Source: Mortierella alpina (Eukaryota > Mortierellomycota > Mortierellomycetes > Mortierellales > Mortierellaceae). From it: a DNA stretch of 64,000 nucleotides. The DNA lies in the NCBI GenBank assembly GCA_029449245.1, contig JANATF010000011.1:1302001-1366000 (forward strand), read 5' to 3'. A model generated the notes under the pieces. It had not been told where the DNA came from. It was given only the letters and a program-made list of their open reading frames with translations, and searched no databases. Of this stretch, positions 1 to 10,898 are shown piece after piece (the first letter of the stretch is position 1; each line of letters opens with the position of its first letter). The position numbers and the translations under genes are program-made.

Positions 1-1023
1 TCGCGCCATGGCCGGAAGAACAAGTCATAAGGTAATCATGTGCTCCTTTTACATATGTCTTCCGTGCAACTCTATCCCCCATCGCACTCGTCAAGAGAAG
101 CTAGTATTCCAGCTGCATGAGATGATTTTTCAATTAAAGACAAGCATATGTCTGATTCAAGATGACACCTTTGACCGACTGATGCACTCCACTATACACA
201 TCTTGTCGTTTTGCTTGATGGGCAAAGAGTTTTTTCGATAGCTCACACTCCACATCGTTGCAATCTCTCAACTTCAGATGGACTAATCACAAAAATATTC
301 TTTTTTTTTGTGGACAGGTAAGAGTACATCCATGATCAAGTATCCTTTGGTCCGAACTGTCGAAGAAAAGGTAAATATTGTTCTTTAGCACTTTTGTTCA
401 CTCTTTTATCTTTTCCTCTTCAGAGCTCTATGATGATTTTTTATCACGACGGTCACCTTAGCACCAAGTGCATTGATTATAACGGCTGTGACAGGCCAAT
501 TATTCTCTGATCTGCTACCATTTTCTCATGGTGCAGAGATGTGCTCTGAAGGAATTTTTCCTTTAAACCTTTGAACATGAATGGAAGCAGCCAGTTGATT
601 AATCCTCTCCTTTTGCTCTTTCTGTCTGTAGGTATGTCAAGGCTATGCATAGATCTCACTTTGAAATAAATATAAAAAAAAAACGAACAACCAAGTGATG
701 TGATTGTGTGCCTGAAATGTGGACCATCATTGCAAAGTAAGGCGGAGATCTTATACACGGGAGTTTTGCATTGTGCGGGGAGTCGGATATATTACGCGGT
801 CAGTGCCCACACAGCACTCCTGTTTTTTTTCCCGAGTGCATGACTGAGCTTCGCCAGCTTTACGCCTCAGCACTCAGATGGCAGAGACAATTCCATTGCT
901 TCCTTGGATTTGCACTCCCACTAGCTGTTTCCTTTCTCTTCCATATTCTCAATACCCGCACCGTCCTCAGTCTTCCACATACCTCAGCTTTTTTTTTTCT
1001 CCCACCTCACTTCCACGAACGAC
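1..1023. other. Left edge, no confident complete gene
   Basis: No long convincing frame is present. A short open frame begins with ATG at 8 and meets a good donor after codon 8 (GTAATC at 32), so the start of a spliced gene is possible, but I could not join it in phase to the exons at 332-510. T-rich stretches near 300 and 820-830 look like splice or promoter sequence. The bases just before 1024 are CT-rich, as expected for a fungal 5' leader of the SET gene. Confidence 0.5.
332..510 (+). CDS. Possible two-exon small protein or 3' end of a gene, unrecognised
   Basis: Two open blocks (332-370 and 424-510) join in phase 0 across a 53-base intron with a GTAAAT donor and a pyrimidine-rich TTCCTCTTCAG acceptor. 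They encode 41 residues starting MIKYPLVRTVEEK and ending NGCDRPIIL before TGA. The frame is also open a few codons upstream of the ATG, up to a good acceptor (TGTGGACAG at about 317), so this may be the last part of a longer gene whose earlier exons I could not connect. I do not recognise the protein. Confidence 0.3.
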
Positions 1024-1944
1024 ATGAGTGCTCTAGAACAATGTTACGTTCTCAAGGATGCACCTGGCAAAGGCATGGGGATGTTTGCCACTCGAGATAT
1101 AAAGCGAGGCGAGTGTATCCTCTCGGAGAAGCCACTTGTTTTCGCTACCCAGAACCTCATCGAAACGCAACGTGCAATCGACGCCATGAACGAACACGAC
1201 AAAGCATCTTTCTTTGCCCTGCACAACGTCCACTCTGATATCACAACCGCTTTTGGTATAGTGAGAACAAATGCGCTCCCACTGGGGGCAAAGACGGTCC
1301 ATTGCGCAGTATACAAAGGCATGTCCAGAATCAACCATACTTGCACCCGGGCAAAGACGGTCGATTGCGCAGTATACAAAGTCATGTCCAGAATCAACCA
1401 TACTTGCGCCCCGAATGTCCATCATACATGGAACTCCAAGACGAAGAAGGAAGATCTGCACGCGATCCACGACATTGCTACAGGAGATGAAATCCTGACC
1501 AGCTACCTCGAGCCGTTCCTGGTACGCGAGGAGCGGATGGAGTTCCTTCGGAGGAATTTCAAGTTTGAGTGCCAGTGCAGTCTTTGTGCAGCACCTTCGC
1601 CAGAGTACGACTTGACTGTCAAGCGAATCAAGATCTGCTCGGATCTTATCATGACTTGTACCGCGTCCCACCCAAAAAAATCCATCCAGTTTGTGCGCGA
1701 GGTCCTGGCCCTTTTGGATACAATTGGCGGCGAGGGGAAAACTCCGTTCTACTATGATGGCTACCAGATCAGTGCGATGTATGGGGACTACAAGTTCGCT
1801 CAAGAGTGGGCCAACCTCTTATTGGAATCCTACATTATGGACGCAGGCAAGGATGGAGAGAGGTATGAACGTTACTTGCGATACAGCAAAAACCCTCGTT
1901 CCCATGAGCGCGCAGGGTGTGCTCCACGTCAGATCCTTTCTTAG
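1024..1944 (+). CDS. SET-domain protein (SMYD-like lysine methyltransferase family)
   Basis: Single-exon gene of 306 residues. The N-terminal SET motif is GKGMGMFATRDIKRGECI (about 15-32), which binds S-adenosylmethionine in this family. The Asn-His motif appears twice, at residues 104-105 and 125-126 (RINHTC both times), followed by GDEILTSYLEP at 154-164 with the conserved Tyr. A post-SET cysteine cluster FECQCSLC follows at 182-188, normally a zinc site. There is no MYND finger. The likely role is methylation of a protein lysine; the substrate is unknown. The NH motif region is duplicated in tandem (63 bases, in frame), and only the second copy has the full NHTCAPN form. The start ATG is preceded by a CT-rich leader. 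Whether the duplication leaves a working enzyme is not known. Confidence 0.85.
   Translation: MSALEQCYVLKDAPGKGMGMFATRDIKRGECILSEKPLVFATQNLIETQRAIDAMNEHDKASFFALHNVHSDITTAFGIVRTNALPLGAKTVHCAVYKGMSRINHTCTRAKTVDCAVYKVMSRINHTCAPNVHHTWNSKTKKEDLHAIHDIATGDEILTSYLEPFLVREERMEFLRRNFKFECQCSLCAAPSPEYDLTVKRIKICSDLIMTCTASHPKKSIQFVREVLALLDTIGGEGKTPFYYDGYQISAMYGDYKFAQEWANLLLESYIMDAGKDGERYERYLRYSKNPRSHERAGCAPRQILS
1288..1413 (+). repeat. 63-bp in-frame tandem duplication in the SET gene
   Basis: Copies at 1288-1350 and 1351-1413 differ at only about five positions. Each encodes 21 residues covering the end of the SET core (AKTV.CAVYK.MSRINHTC). The high identity suggests a recent event or an assembly artefact. 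Confidence 0.9.
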
Positions 1945-2515
1945 TGCAATCGCGTCGCGCGCGTCCTTGAGCAAGCTAGCTCACAACTCTTACTGAAATA
2001 AAACATTAGTACGGGTGAGCGAAGACAGCATTGACCACGGGCACACCGAATGTTTTAACGAGGGAGCAGAATGAGCTGACATTGAAAGTTCAAAAAGCAA
2101 CGCGGCTATATACGCTTGACGGTTATGGCCCGCTTGCGGATATCAGTGCTACAGTAAAAGGTCGCGCTGCCCTCGTCAGCACAGGCTTTTCACAATAGAA
2201 ATATAGGTCAAAAATCGAAAAATATGTATTGAAAACTAAGAGAAGGGGTGCGAGCCAGAAAATGAGCCGATGGACGTTACCATCCAGCATATCCATCAGC
2301 ACTCAAATCCTGCCCGTCTTTGATATTCATTAACACAGAGTTCCTTGATGCCCTTGTGCTCTTCCTTCAGCTGGCTTCCTTTGAACATCCATGTACATAG
2401 CACATCGATCTCCGCGCTGTTCATATTAATGCAGTGTAGGTGTAAGGTCCCATAATAAACCCTGGTATTTAGTTATTTTTTCCTGGTGGCTCGTTTGGGA
2501 AGTGCTGAACTTCCG
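1945..2515. other. Intergenic, tail-to-tail between SET gene and SAP30
   Basis: 3' flank of both neighbours. AATAAA-like words occur shortly after the SET stop (1996-2001) and near 2454. I see no coding potential and no RNA gene. Confidence 0.6.
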
Positions 2516-3388
2516 TCATGACAGTGGCATGGTCAGTTTGAGGACCTTATCTATTAGACAAGCAAGGCACCATATGAACGATAAGGTAACAGAGTGGTTC
2601 AGTTAGGAGCTCCAAGGCTGTTTCGATTGCTCCGCAACGGGCAATCACATCCGCGAAACGATATGAAACATAGGCTATACTTACTGCGATGCTTGACTGC
2701 AAAGAGAAAGTAGGCCACACTGTCGACTTCCTTGACGTTGACGTTGTTCCAATGCCTTGCTGCTGCAGCCGCAAGATCCTCGCGCGACTTTGACCTTGGC
2801 TTTAGCTTGTTCAGTCGACAGTATCGACGTAATGCGGACAGCTCCATCGTACCAAAGTCGACCTGAAGGACGAGCGTTCCCGATTGAAATAGCAGCACGG
2901 TGCAAAAAGTCCAACGAGAAAAGTTTCCAGTCGTAGCCGGCGGATGAAGAAAATATAAGCGGTCCAGCGGAAGGGGCGTTAAATATCACGAAATAAAAAG
3001 AACCTGGTGAGCTTTCGAAATCAAGACACCCAAAAAAACCCCCAGAAGTAGGCGCATTCTGTAGCCAGCAGACCCTTGGTCTTAGGAGAAGAGAAGCAGC
3101 ACTTACAGAGACAAGTGGCGGTGGCGCCTCTGCTTTCCGCTTTGTGCCACTGTTGCTGGCTCCTGTGTTTGAACTTGGGGTCTTTTCAGCGTGCGCACTT
3201 CCTGCTGATGCTGATGAGCGGTCGTTTCCTGCGCCACCGCCGCTAGAGGATCCGTTCATGTAATTATGCCGCTCCGAGGTGGCCTGGCGATCGTTGCCGT
3301 GTCCACCGGTGCCGTTGCTGTTTCCGCCCGTGCCGGAGGACTTGCCGCCTGAGGAGGGTCCGTCTGTTGACTTTTGCTTTGGCGCCAT
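2516..3388 (-). CDS. SAP30: SAP30-like subunit of the Sin3 histone deacetylase complex
   Basis: Three exons on the minus strand: 3388-3107, 2862-2685 and 2550-2516, giving 164 residues; phases agree at both junctions (GTAAGT donors, TTCAG and TAATAG acceptors). The first exon encodes a Ser/Gly/Asn-rich disordered N-terminus ending in a basic KRK patch. The second encodes the Sin3-binding domain: VDFGTMELSALRRYCRLNKL, then a helix containing NVKEVDSVAYFLFAVKHR. The last exon supplies only NKVLKLTMPLS. In SAP30 this C-terminal domain docks on the PAH3 region of Sin3. The yeast-type N-terminal zinc finger is absent, as in SAP30-like proteins of many fungi. The gene is head-to-head with kaptin, with 328 bases between the start codons. 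Confidence 0.88.
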
Positions 3389-3716
3389 GTCTGCGTGTTC
3401 GGAACGTGCCGACTGAATTCAAAGGTGTGCCCCGGTATAGATCTCCTGGAAGAAGAAGCGAGGAATGATGAAGGGTGCGTGTGCAGGTCAGATATGCAAC
3501 GGCGGTTGATTGTGTGCAATGGGGGCAGTGGAGCGACGGATGGAAAGGGAAAAGAGAGTCAAAGTGAATCAAAGATGGCTCGCAGACACCCTCGACAAAT
3601 AGTCGCGCAGAGCGCGCGGCAGTCACTTAGTCACTTGTTGGCGTTCTTGTTGCCACTAACTCGGTAGCCCGCCTCTTGTCTCTCAGCACTGCACTGCACA
3701 CCTCCTTGGGAACCCA
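3389..3716. promoter_or_regulatory. Shared divergent promoter region, SAP30 / kaptin
   Basis: The 328 bases between the two start codons must hold both promoters and leaders. I see no clear TATA box. The sequence is of mixed composition with no strong repeat. Confidence 0.5.
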
Positions 3717-6700
3717 ATGGACACGGACGACCACCCGCACTCGGGCCACCATCGCCCGCCCATCCTCTTCCAGTCGGACGAGCACGAGCACGAGCACGAG
3801 CAACACCACCACCACCAGGACCACCATGGCCTGGATGAACACCTCGCATCTCACCCCCACTCACTCCGCCACAGACTGTCCGAGGACACGATAACCCAAC
3901 TGGACCACCACAAGGAGCAAGATGAGCACCAGCAGCAGAACCAGCACCAGGACCACCACCAGGACCACCACCACAATGACCACCTCTGGCAAACGGACGA
4001 AGCTCCTCTCCATGTGCATTCCCAGACATGTGAAGACTCGTGTCCTGTCCAAGACATATATACCGAGGCTGGGTACTTTCGCTTCAGCAAGGGCGCACGC
4101 ACGTAAGTGGCAACGAGTAACTCTCAGACCAACCAAACCCAACCCTACTTCAGAAAAACGCGACTCACCACAATTGCTATCACTGCACGTAAAAACCATA
4201 GAAATCTGTATGGACTCGCTGTTCTAAAAGAGCTCGGCACAACCACGCCTTCAGGAGCCTTAGGGTCGCAGCCCACTGCCACCATGGCACCCAAAAGCAC
4301 TCGATCTAGCATTTTCTCGGACAATGGCGAACTCGTGCATGGTCATCTGCCTGGAAGATATGTCCTTGTCGCTGCGGGAATCTCGATCAAGTGTTTTCTA
4401 GGATTACAGGACTCTTTCGAGATACCACTGGTTCTCAGTTCTGGATCCTCTGACGAGGCTGGAAGCACGACCGCTGAAACCCCAGTACCTGGAAATGACG
4501 GCTCTGTCGCGACAGCACCGGCACACAACCAGGAAATTGTCTCTATGGATGCGTTTGAGCGAAAGGATGAGCGTGGATGCCAATTAGTCGTCATTGTCTC
4601 GATTGCCAAGGTAAAGTACGACGTGAGGATGGAATGTTGTGCCATGAGTGCATGCCGTCAAGATGACCGTAGTTCTTACTATGGAGTCCCTTCCTACCAT
4701 GCCAATTCTAAATAGGCCGAAGATACATCACAATTTGAACTGCGTTGTTACGGCGCCAATACCTTTGGCAGAACCATCCGAGAGCTACTACTTCAATTAC
4801 CAGGTACGGTTGAATCTCACGCAAGTCCTATCAACATTCGACTTCCGTACTGAAGCTGCCCGATTGAATTTCACACACAGATACCACGGATATTCAGACG
4901 ATACCACTGTCATGGGCACCGACAAAGATCATCCACGCACCAGTGGAGGAAGATCCTTTCGAGATGGCGATTTTGGTCGGAGGTAGCGACAGCTGTGTGC
5001 ACCTCTTTGTCCAGGACGCGCCTTCAGAAACATCTAAATGTTTTATAGAGGAGCGGCCTATTGAATCCTATTTGCCAGTTCTTGCCTCGTTTGTCCATTG
5101 TGAATACTGGTAAGTTTTTACGGTCGATTGATCACGGATATGTCTGCGGACTAAACCTTATGGATCACTGATTTGGCTCCTCACTTATCTCCTTGAACCA
5201 CATGGCGATATAGTGTCCTGAGTCTTGTCATCAAAGATTACCCAGCCTACCGCATCGTCGCTGCAGGAACTCAAAACGGAACATTGAACGTGGGCATTAT
5301 TCCCAGAGACCCAAAAACCTTCCAATTACAGCGGGATCGAGCCAAGAGCCATACAGTGGTTTTGTTTGCACCCATCACCACCCTCACTGTATACACGTCT
5401 CGCGTCCAGACTGAACGAAGCGCGCGGAATTCGAAACGCCATAGCCCAGCATATGGTGGAGATTCAAATGCAGCGGCCGCTGCGGAACACGAAGGAAAAG
5501 AATCGCCTAGCGAAGTCGACGTTGGTGAGGAAGAGGAGGAGGAGGAGGAAGGGATCCACCTGCTTGTCACGTGTGCCATCGAGCAAGCATGGGTCTACAG
5601 GTAAGATTTACTTTCCAGGCTGTGTCAAAAAGAAAAAGACGCAGGGCACGGACACAACACGTCTCCTGTTCCGTTGTTGTTTATCCTTTATGCATGCAAC
5701 TCGGCTGGCATCATCTATCTGAACCCTTATTCAATTGTCTCTCATTCCTGTCCCTTTTATAAACAAAAAAACAGCGATATCAACAAGCACGGACTAGGCC
5801 GACGCTCAGATCTTGCAGAATGCTCGTACCACGACAGCATACTTGCCGCGCATATCATGGATGCAGACTGGGATGGACGCAATGAAATCATGATCGGGAC
5901 CTATGGCAGACAACTCATGGTATTCAAAGAGCTCCCACCGGGACAGGAACCATTCTCACACTCGTCATATGCAGCCAACACCTCCGAGGACCTCATGAGA
6001 GGATCCAGAGGTTATGGGCATGACTCTTATCCGCCCACACATCCCCATCAACATCATCCTCACCACAGTCACCACTCCCATCATCATCAGCAGCAGCAGG
6101 AGCGGCGGCGGAATAGCAACTTTCCAGCTCCTGGCATCAGTGGCGCCAACAACACAAACAACGCGCGTGCTCTCCAATGTAGCATGACCTGGAACCGCAG
6201 ATTTGCCTCCCCCATCTACGGAATTTCGTCTGCGGATCTGAACGACGATGGTCTTGAGGAGCTGGTGATCACGACTTTGAACGGCGTATCGCTCTTCTTG
6301 CCGGACCCTATCGCCGCGAAACAGAGACTTTTGCGAGCAGTGACACGAATGCAGGAGATTGAAGAGATGAAACTGACGCTTGAGAAGTTGCGCAAGGAGA
6401 ATGAGTTGCTGCAAGAGACTCGACGAGCCAAGGAGGAGAAGGAGAAGCAGCAAGCTAAGGAGATGGAGGCTAGAGAACTGGAAGAGAAGGAGAGGAAAGC
6501 ACGAGAGGAACAAGAAGCAAAAGAGAAGGAAGTAAAAGAAAGGGAGGAGCAGGAGAGCAGAGAACGAGAGAGGCGAGAAACCTTGGAATCAGAGGGAAAT
6601 GAGACGACCAATCCAGAGGAGCTGGAAAAGACACAGCCGAAGGAGAATGATGAGAATGAAGAAGAGGAAGAAGAAGAGGAAGAAGAGAAGCCGATAGAGA

Positions 6701-7002
6701 AGGAGAACGAGGAAGAAGTGAAGGAGAACGAGCAACAGGAAGACGACAATGAAACAGAGAAGGAACAGCTGGCGGAGGAGGACGACAGTGAAGCAGAGAA
6801 GGAGCAATTGGAGGAGGAGGATGACAAGGAAGCAGAAAAGGAGCAATTGAGGGAGAAGGATGAAGAAGTGAATAGGACGCTGCAGGTGGAGGAGCAGGAT
6901 GAGGAGCAATTCAACGAACGTTTAGTTGATGGTCCTGAACAAGGACAACCAACACCAGCTTCCCATAACAACAGTGAACCTGCAGACCACAACAACCATT
7001 AA
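3717..7002 (+). CDS. KPTN: Kaptin homologue (KICSTOR complex subunit) with long acidic coiled-coil tail
   Basis: Six exons in consistent phase: 3717-4102, 4202-4610, 4716-4803, 4881-5109, 5214-5600 and 5775-7002, giving 908 residues. The N-terminus is a His/Asp/Gln-rich extension of about 115 residues. The conserved body follows kaptin block by block: YFRFSKGARTNLYGLAVL, AEIVSMDAF-like EIVSMDAF, ILVGGSDSCVHLFVQD, FIEERPIESYLPVLASF, AAGTQNGTLNVG, then DADWDGRNEIMIGTYGRQL and SADLNDDGLEELVITTLNGV, which are FG-GAP/beta-propeller-like repeats. In animals kaptin binds ITFG2 and, with C12orf66 and SZT2, places GATOR1 on lysosomes to restrain TORC1. After about residue 690 the protein becomes a Lys/Glu coiled coil with three EAEKEQL-type repeats, a tail not typical of animal kaptin. 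A His-rich insert (HPHQHHPHHSHHSHHH) lies within exon 6. Confidence 0.85.
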
Positions 7003-7212
7003 ATGCGCTTACATCAAGATACAACTTTACAAGTTTACTTTGGAGAGGGGATTTGAGATACAACGCGAGGTTTTTTTTCTTCTTTCTGTCTCTGATTTTG
7101 GTTGAAGAAATGTACAGGCATACAACGGAGACAAAGGACGGGCGGAAGCGAGAAGCAAGGAAGGGGAATACATAGACGAAACTACGAGAACGAACACTAC
7201 AGCGTTCTGTTC

Positions 7213-10200
7213 TTACAAACGATCCATGTAGTTCTCAAGCTTGGGCATCTCGTACTTGAGACCCTTACGCTTGCGGATTGACAGAATAAGAGCCTCGAGT
7301 TTAGGATCCTCGCCGGCGACGCCGTTCAGCAACTCCCAGTGGTCAAAGACACACTGAGGGAAGGCTTGACCACCAGTGGCCGCGCGAAGATCGGACGTGA
7401 ATCCAAAAGACTCGGCGACGGGCAAGTAGGCCTTGATCGTGTACATGGGGGTTCCAGGACGCTTCTCCTCACCGATAACGTGGCCACGACGCTTGGTCAA
7501 GACACCATAGATACCACCCATGGCATTCTCGGGACATTGAATCTCAACCAGGTAGATGGGCTCCATCAAAGCGGGTTCGGCCACCATAGCTGAGGCGTAA
7601 ATGGCACTGCGGCAGGCGGGGATAATCTGTCCACCTCCACGATGGATGGCATCAGCGTGCAACACGACATCCAGGATGTTGAAGCGGCATCCACGCATCT
7701 GTTCGTCTGCGAAAACACCTTCGCGGGTTGCCCACTGGAAGGCGGCAACACACGAATCCTTGATTTCACTCAAGTACGCCACTCCCTTGGTCATATCAAC
7801 GAGCAGGTTGGGTCCAGTACCGTCAGGTCCGAATGACCAAATCTTGCGGGCCTCAGTGTTATCCCAATTGTAATCGTCAGACAGGACACGGGCACGAGCC
7901 TTGAGCTCATCACGAGCACCGACCTTACCGCTCTCGATTGCGTCAGAAAGTTCATCAGAAATGGGCTCGGCCTTGACAAAGAGACGATTGTGCTTGTTGG
8001 GCGACTTGGCAAGAGCAGTGACGCTGGACTGTGCCTTGACGGTTTCCTTGTACGGGACAACGGGGTCAGACTTGCGGATAGGAATTTGAGCATGATCCTC
8101 CTCAAGATCCTTCAAGCAAATCTCCAGATGCAGCTCTCCTGAACCAGCGACGATGTGCTCTCCATTATCTGAGGTGAAGCAGAGGACGCAAGGATCCGAC
8201 TTTGAGAGGCGCTTAAGACCTTCGACCAACTTTGGCAGATCGGCAGCATTCTTGCACTCGACGGCGATTTGAACGACAGGCGAGACAGAGAACTTCATGA
8301 CCTTCAAGTTGTGGGCAGCGTCTGAGGTGGTGATCGTACCAGACTTGAGCAGGAACTGGTCAATACCGACCAAGCCGACAATGTTACCAGCAGGGCAGTC
8401 CTCAATAGGTTCGACATAACGACCCATCATCAAAACGATGCGCTGGACAGACTTCACAAACAAGTCGGTCTTGGTTCCGGGTGTGTAGTTAGGGCCCTGG
8501 ATGCGGACCTTGAGACCAGCACGAACGGTACCAGAGAAGACACGACCAAAGGCATAGAAACGACCCTTGTCTGAGGTGGGCACCATTTTGGAGACGTACA
8601 ACATGAGAGGGGCGTTGGGGTCGCAGTGCTCAATACCCTTGGCACACTCATCGTCCATGGGACCTTCGTACAGGTTCTGGACACGGTACTTTTGAGCTGT
8701 GATGGGCGACGGCAGGTGAATAACAAGCATCTCCATGAGAGCCTCACCGGCAGGCAAAAACTTCTTCATAATGGTCTTGAGGAGCAGCTTGCCATCAAAG
8801 TCCTTCTCCTCAGACTTCAAGACGATATCAAGCTTCTCCAGGATAGCAAAGACGTCCTCCTTCTTCTTGTTCATGGTCGTGTCAAACAACTTGAAGATGG
8901 GATCCAAAACGAACATGTTGAATGCACGTTCCAGAGGCTTGCCATCGGCATCGGTGTTCTTCGTGACCCACTTCTTCGTCGCGGGGTTGAAATAGTTCTC
9001 GCCCCAGAGTTTGGTCATCATCTTCTGACGGTCGACACCGAACTTCTTGGAGTACCGTTGGGCAAACTGGCGGATTGTGAAGGCCCAGCCGTGAAGACCA
9101 GATGCGAAGGCAACAGTTCCTTTCTCGGGGTAGACTTGGACATCACCAAGAGCGTCGTCATTGTATGTGGAAATGATGACGTTCACAGATTCGATGGTAC
9201 GCGAGAAGGACTGGTAGAGATCCTCCTTGGTGACTTGCAGTTCGAGAAGGGCACGATCGACCTTGTTGATGACCACGACGGGCTTGATACGCTCGCCCAG
9301 AGCTTGACGCAGGACAGTCTCCGTCTGGACGCAGACACCATCAATGCAGTCGACGACAACCAGGGCACCATCGGTGACACGGAGAGCAGCGGTAACCTCG
9401 GATGAGAAATCAACGTGTCCCGGGGAATCGATCAAGTTGATCAAGAAGGCGGTTCCTGGTGGATGCGAAGATGGATAGAAAGGGGCCGAGGATGCGTCAA
9501 CAAAGATGATCTTACTGCGTGCACTTTCGATATGATGGAATGTCATTGAGTTGCATGTACATACCATCGGTCTTTTGCTTGACGTCCTTGAGGTCATCTT
9601 CTGTCATCTCGAAGAACAGCGAGATGGCTGTTGACTTGATGGTGATACCACGGTCCTGTTCGTCCTGACGGGTGTCCGTGAAACGAGCCTCACCGGCACG
9701 GGCTTGGGAGATAATACCAGCCATCGACACCAGAGAGTCAGTCAGGGTCGACTTTCCGTGATCGACGTGAGCAATGACGGACATGTTACGGACGTTCGCG
9801 ACCTTGTCCATCTACACACCATAGGAGATAACAGAGCAGAAAGGGCGCGTTAGACATGGTGTTCAGGTATCGCATGGAATGAACAACGCAAGAGGAAAAG
9901 AATATGAAAGGCAAGTGCGCCTTCTTTCTTTCCAAGGGAGTGGATAGGATGGGAGTCGGCAACGAGGTATCTGATGAGGACGATGATGATGACTCTCCCA
10001 GCACACGATCGAGAGCGATGTACGCGTGATAAGAAAGAGAAAGACAGCGCATGCTTGCGCTACAGGTCGAGGCAGGTGAAGCGGGGCTAGACGACATTTG
10101 GCCAAGACGATGCACGACCCGAATGCAGTTCCCACGCTCATATTTTTTGCATTATACACGCACAGATATACACTGGCACTCGGATCAACCGCACAAGGAC

Positions 10201-10898
10201 GGCTGATCCGATAATAGCTCCTCCCATGCGCTGCCTTGGCCCCCCGTCTCCCGCGCCCGTTTCCCTGCTGCCCCACCCCCCTACCCTTACCCGTCCCGTC
10301 CCCCAACCACACACGGACCCTCTGAAGGCTCTCTTTGTTATTGTCTCGTGTCCCCTTCTGTCTGTTTCCCTCAGCTGACTCTCTCATTTATCACGAACCT
10401 AAATCGCTTAGAAACGCCTAGCGCGTCATGGACCGCCCAATTCTTTTACCCCACAAGACTTGCTCTACTCCCTGCACTTGCTGCAAACAAGTTCAGCAAG
10501 GCGCTAGGAATCACCGCTTGAAGGAAAATAGTCCGACAAGGAGACCATGCTATGAGCATTTCCGAGATCGTTTCGAAAAGGAATCGTCGATCTGAAGGGT
10601 GTGAATGGGGAATGCACATTGCAAAAAAAAAGGAAAAGTCTAAAGTGATGTTCGTTCATAGAACGACTGCTTCCCACGGGAGATTCGCGGACGGAGCTTG
10701 GAATAAGGAAGGAATAAAAAGAAAAAAGGTTTCTACACGACAATGTGGCCCCAGCACCCACACGACCTGTATCTCTTTTTGGCCCATCCCGCTCTCTACC
10801 CATGCCTCCACTACCCATCATGACCAAGAAGCAACAAGCAGAGGAAGATGAAAGAGACTTACCAAGGCCCGAATTTGGTCGATAGTAAAGTTAACCAT
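7213..10898 (-). CDS. EFT1: Translation elongation factor 2 (eEF2)
   Basis: Three exons on the minus strand: 10898-10863 (encoding [12 protein letters not shown]), 9811-9565 and 9455-7213, in phase, giving 841 residues, close to yeast eEF2 (842). It is the GTPase that moves tRNA and mRNA through the cytosolic ribosome. G1 motif AHVDHGKST is at about 26-34, DSPGHVD is the G3 motif and NKVD is G4. The diphthamide loop [11 protein letters not shown] places the modified His at residue 699, the same number as in yeast. The C-terminus NYMDRL is the usual eEF2 end. The first 12 codons are separated from the rest by a 1051-base intron. The 3' end faces the kaptin gene 210 bases away. The symbol follows the yeast name. 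Confidence 0.97.
9812..10862 (-). other. eEF2 intron 1: Long first intron of eEF2 (1051 bases)
   Basis: Donor GTAAGT at 10862-10857 and acceptor TGTGTAG just before 9811. Both are canonical and joining them gives exactly the conserved eEF2 N-terminus. The intron is about ten times longer than most here. It contains pyrimidine-rich tracts on the minus strand (about 10200-10390), a common feature of enhancing first introns in highly expressed fungal genes. I see no independent gene in it. Confidence 0.85.

Noticed and set aside
477-758. 93-residue minus-strand open frame
   Set aside because: No recognisable motif, overlaps the better supported spliced frame at 332-510, and has no convincing start context.
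1033-1803. 256-residue open frame opposite the SET gene
   Set aside because: Exact antisense of a gene with clear SET motifs; no independent signature.
6216-6995. Ser/Cys-rich open frame opposite the kaptin tail
   Set aside because: Antisense of GAG/GAA-rich coiled-coil codons, which read as Ser/Leu-rich on the other strand.
8626-9405. 259-residue open frame on the plus strand
   Set aside because: It lies opposite the eEF2 coding exon and is the shadow of its biased codon usage; no domain.
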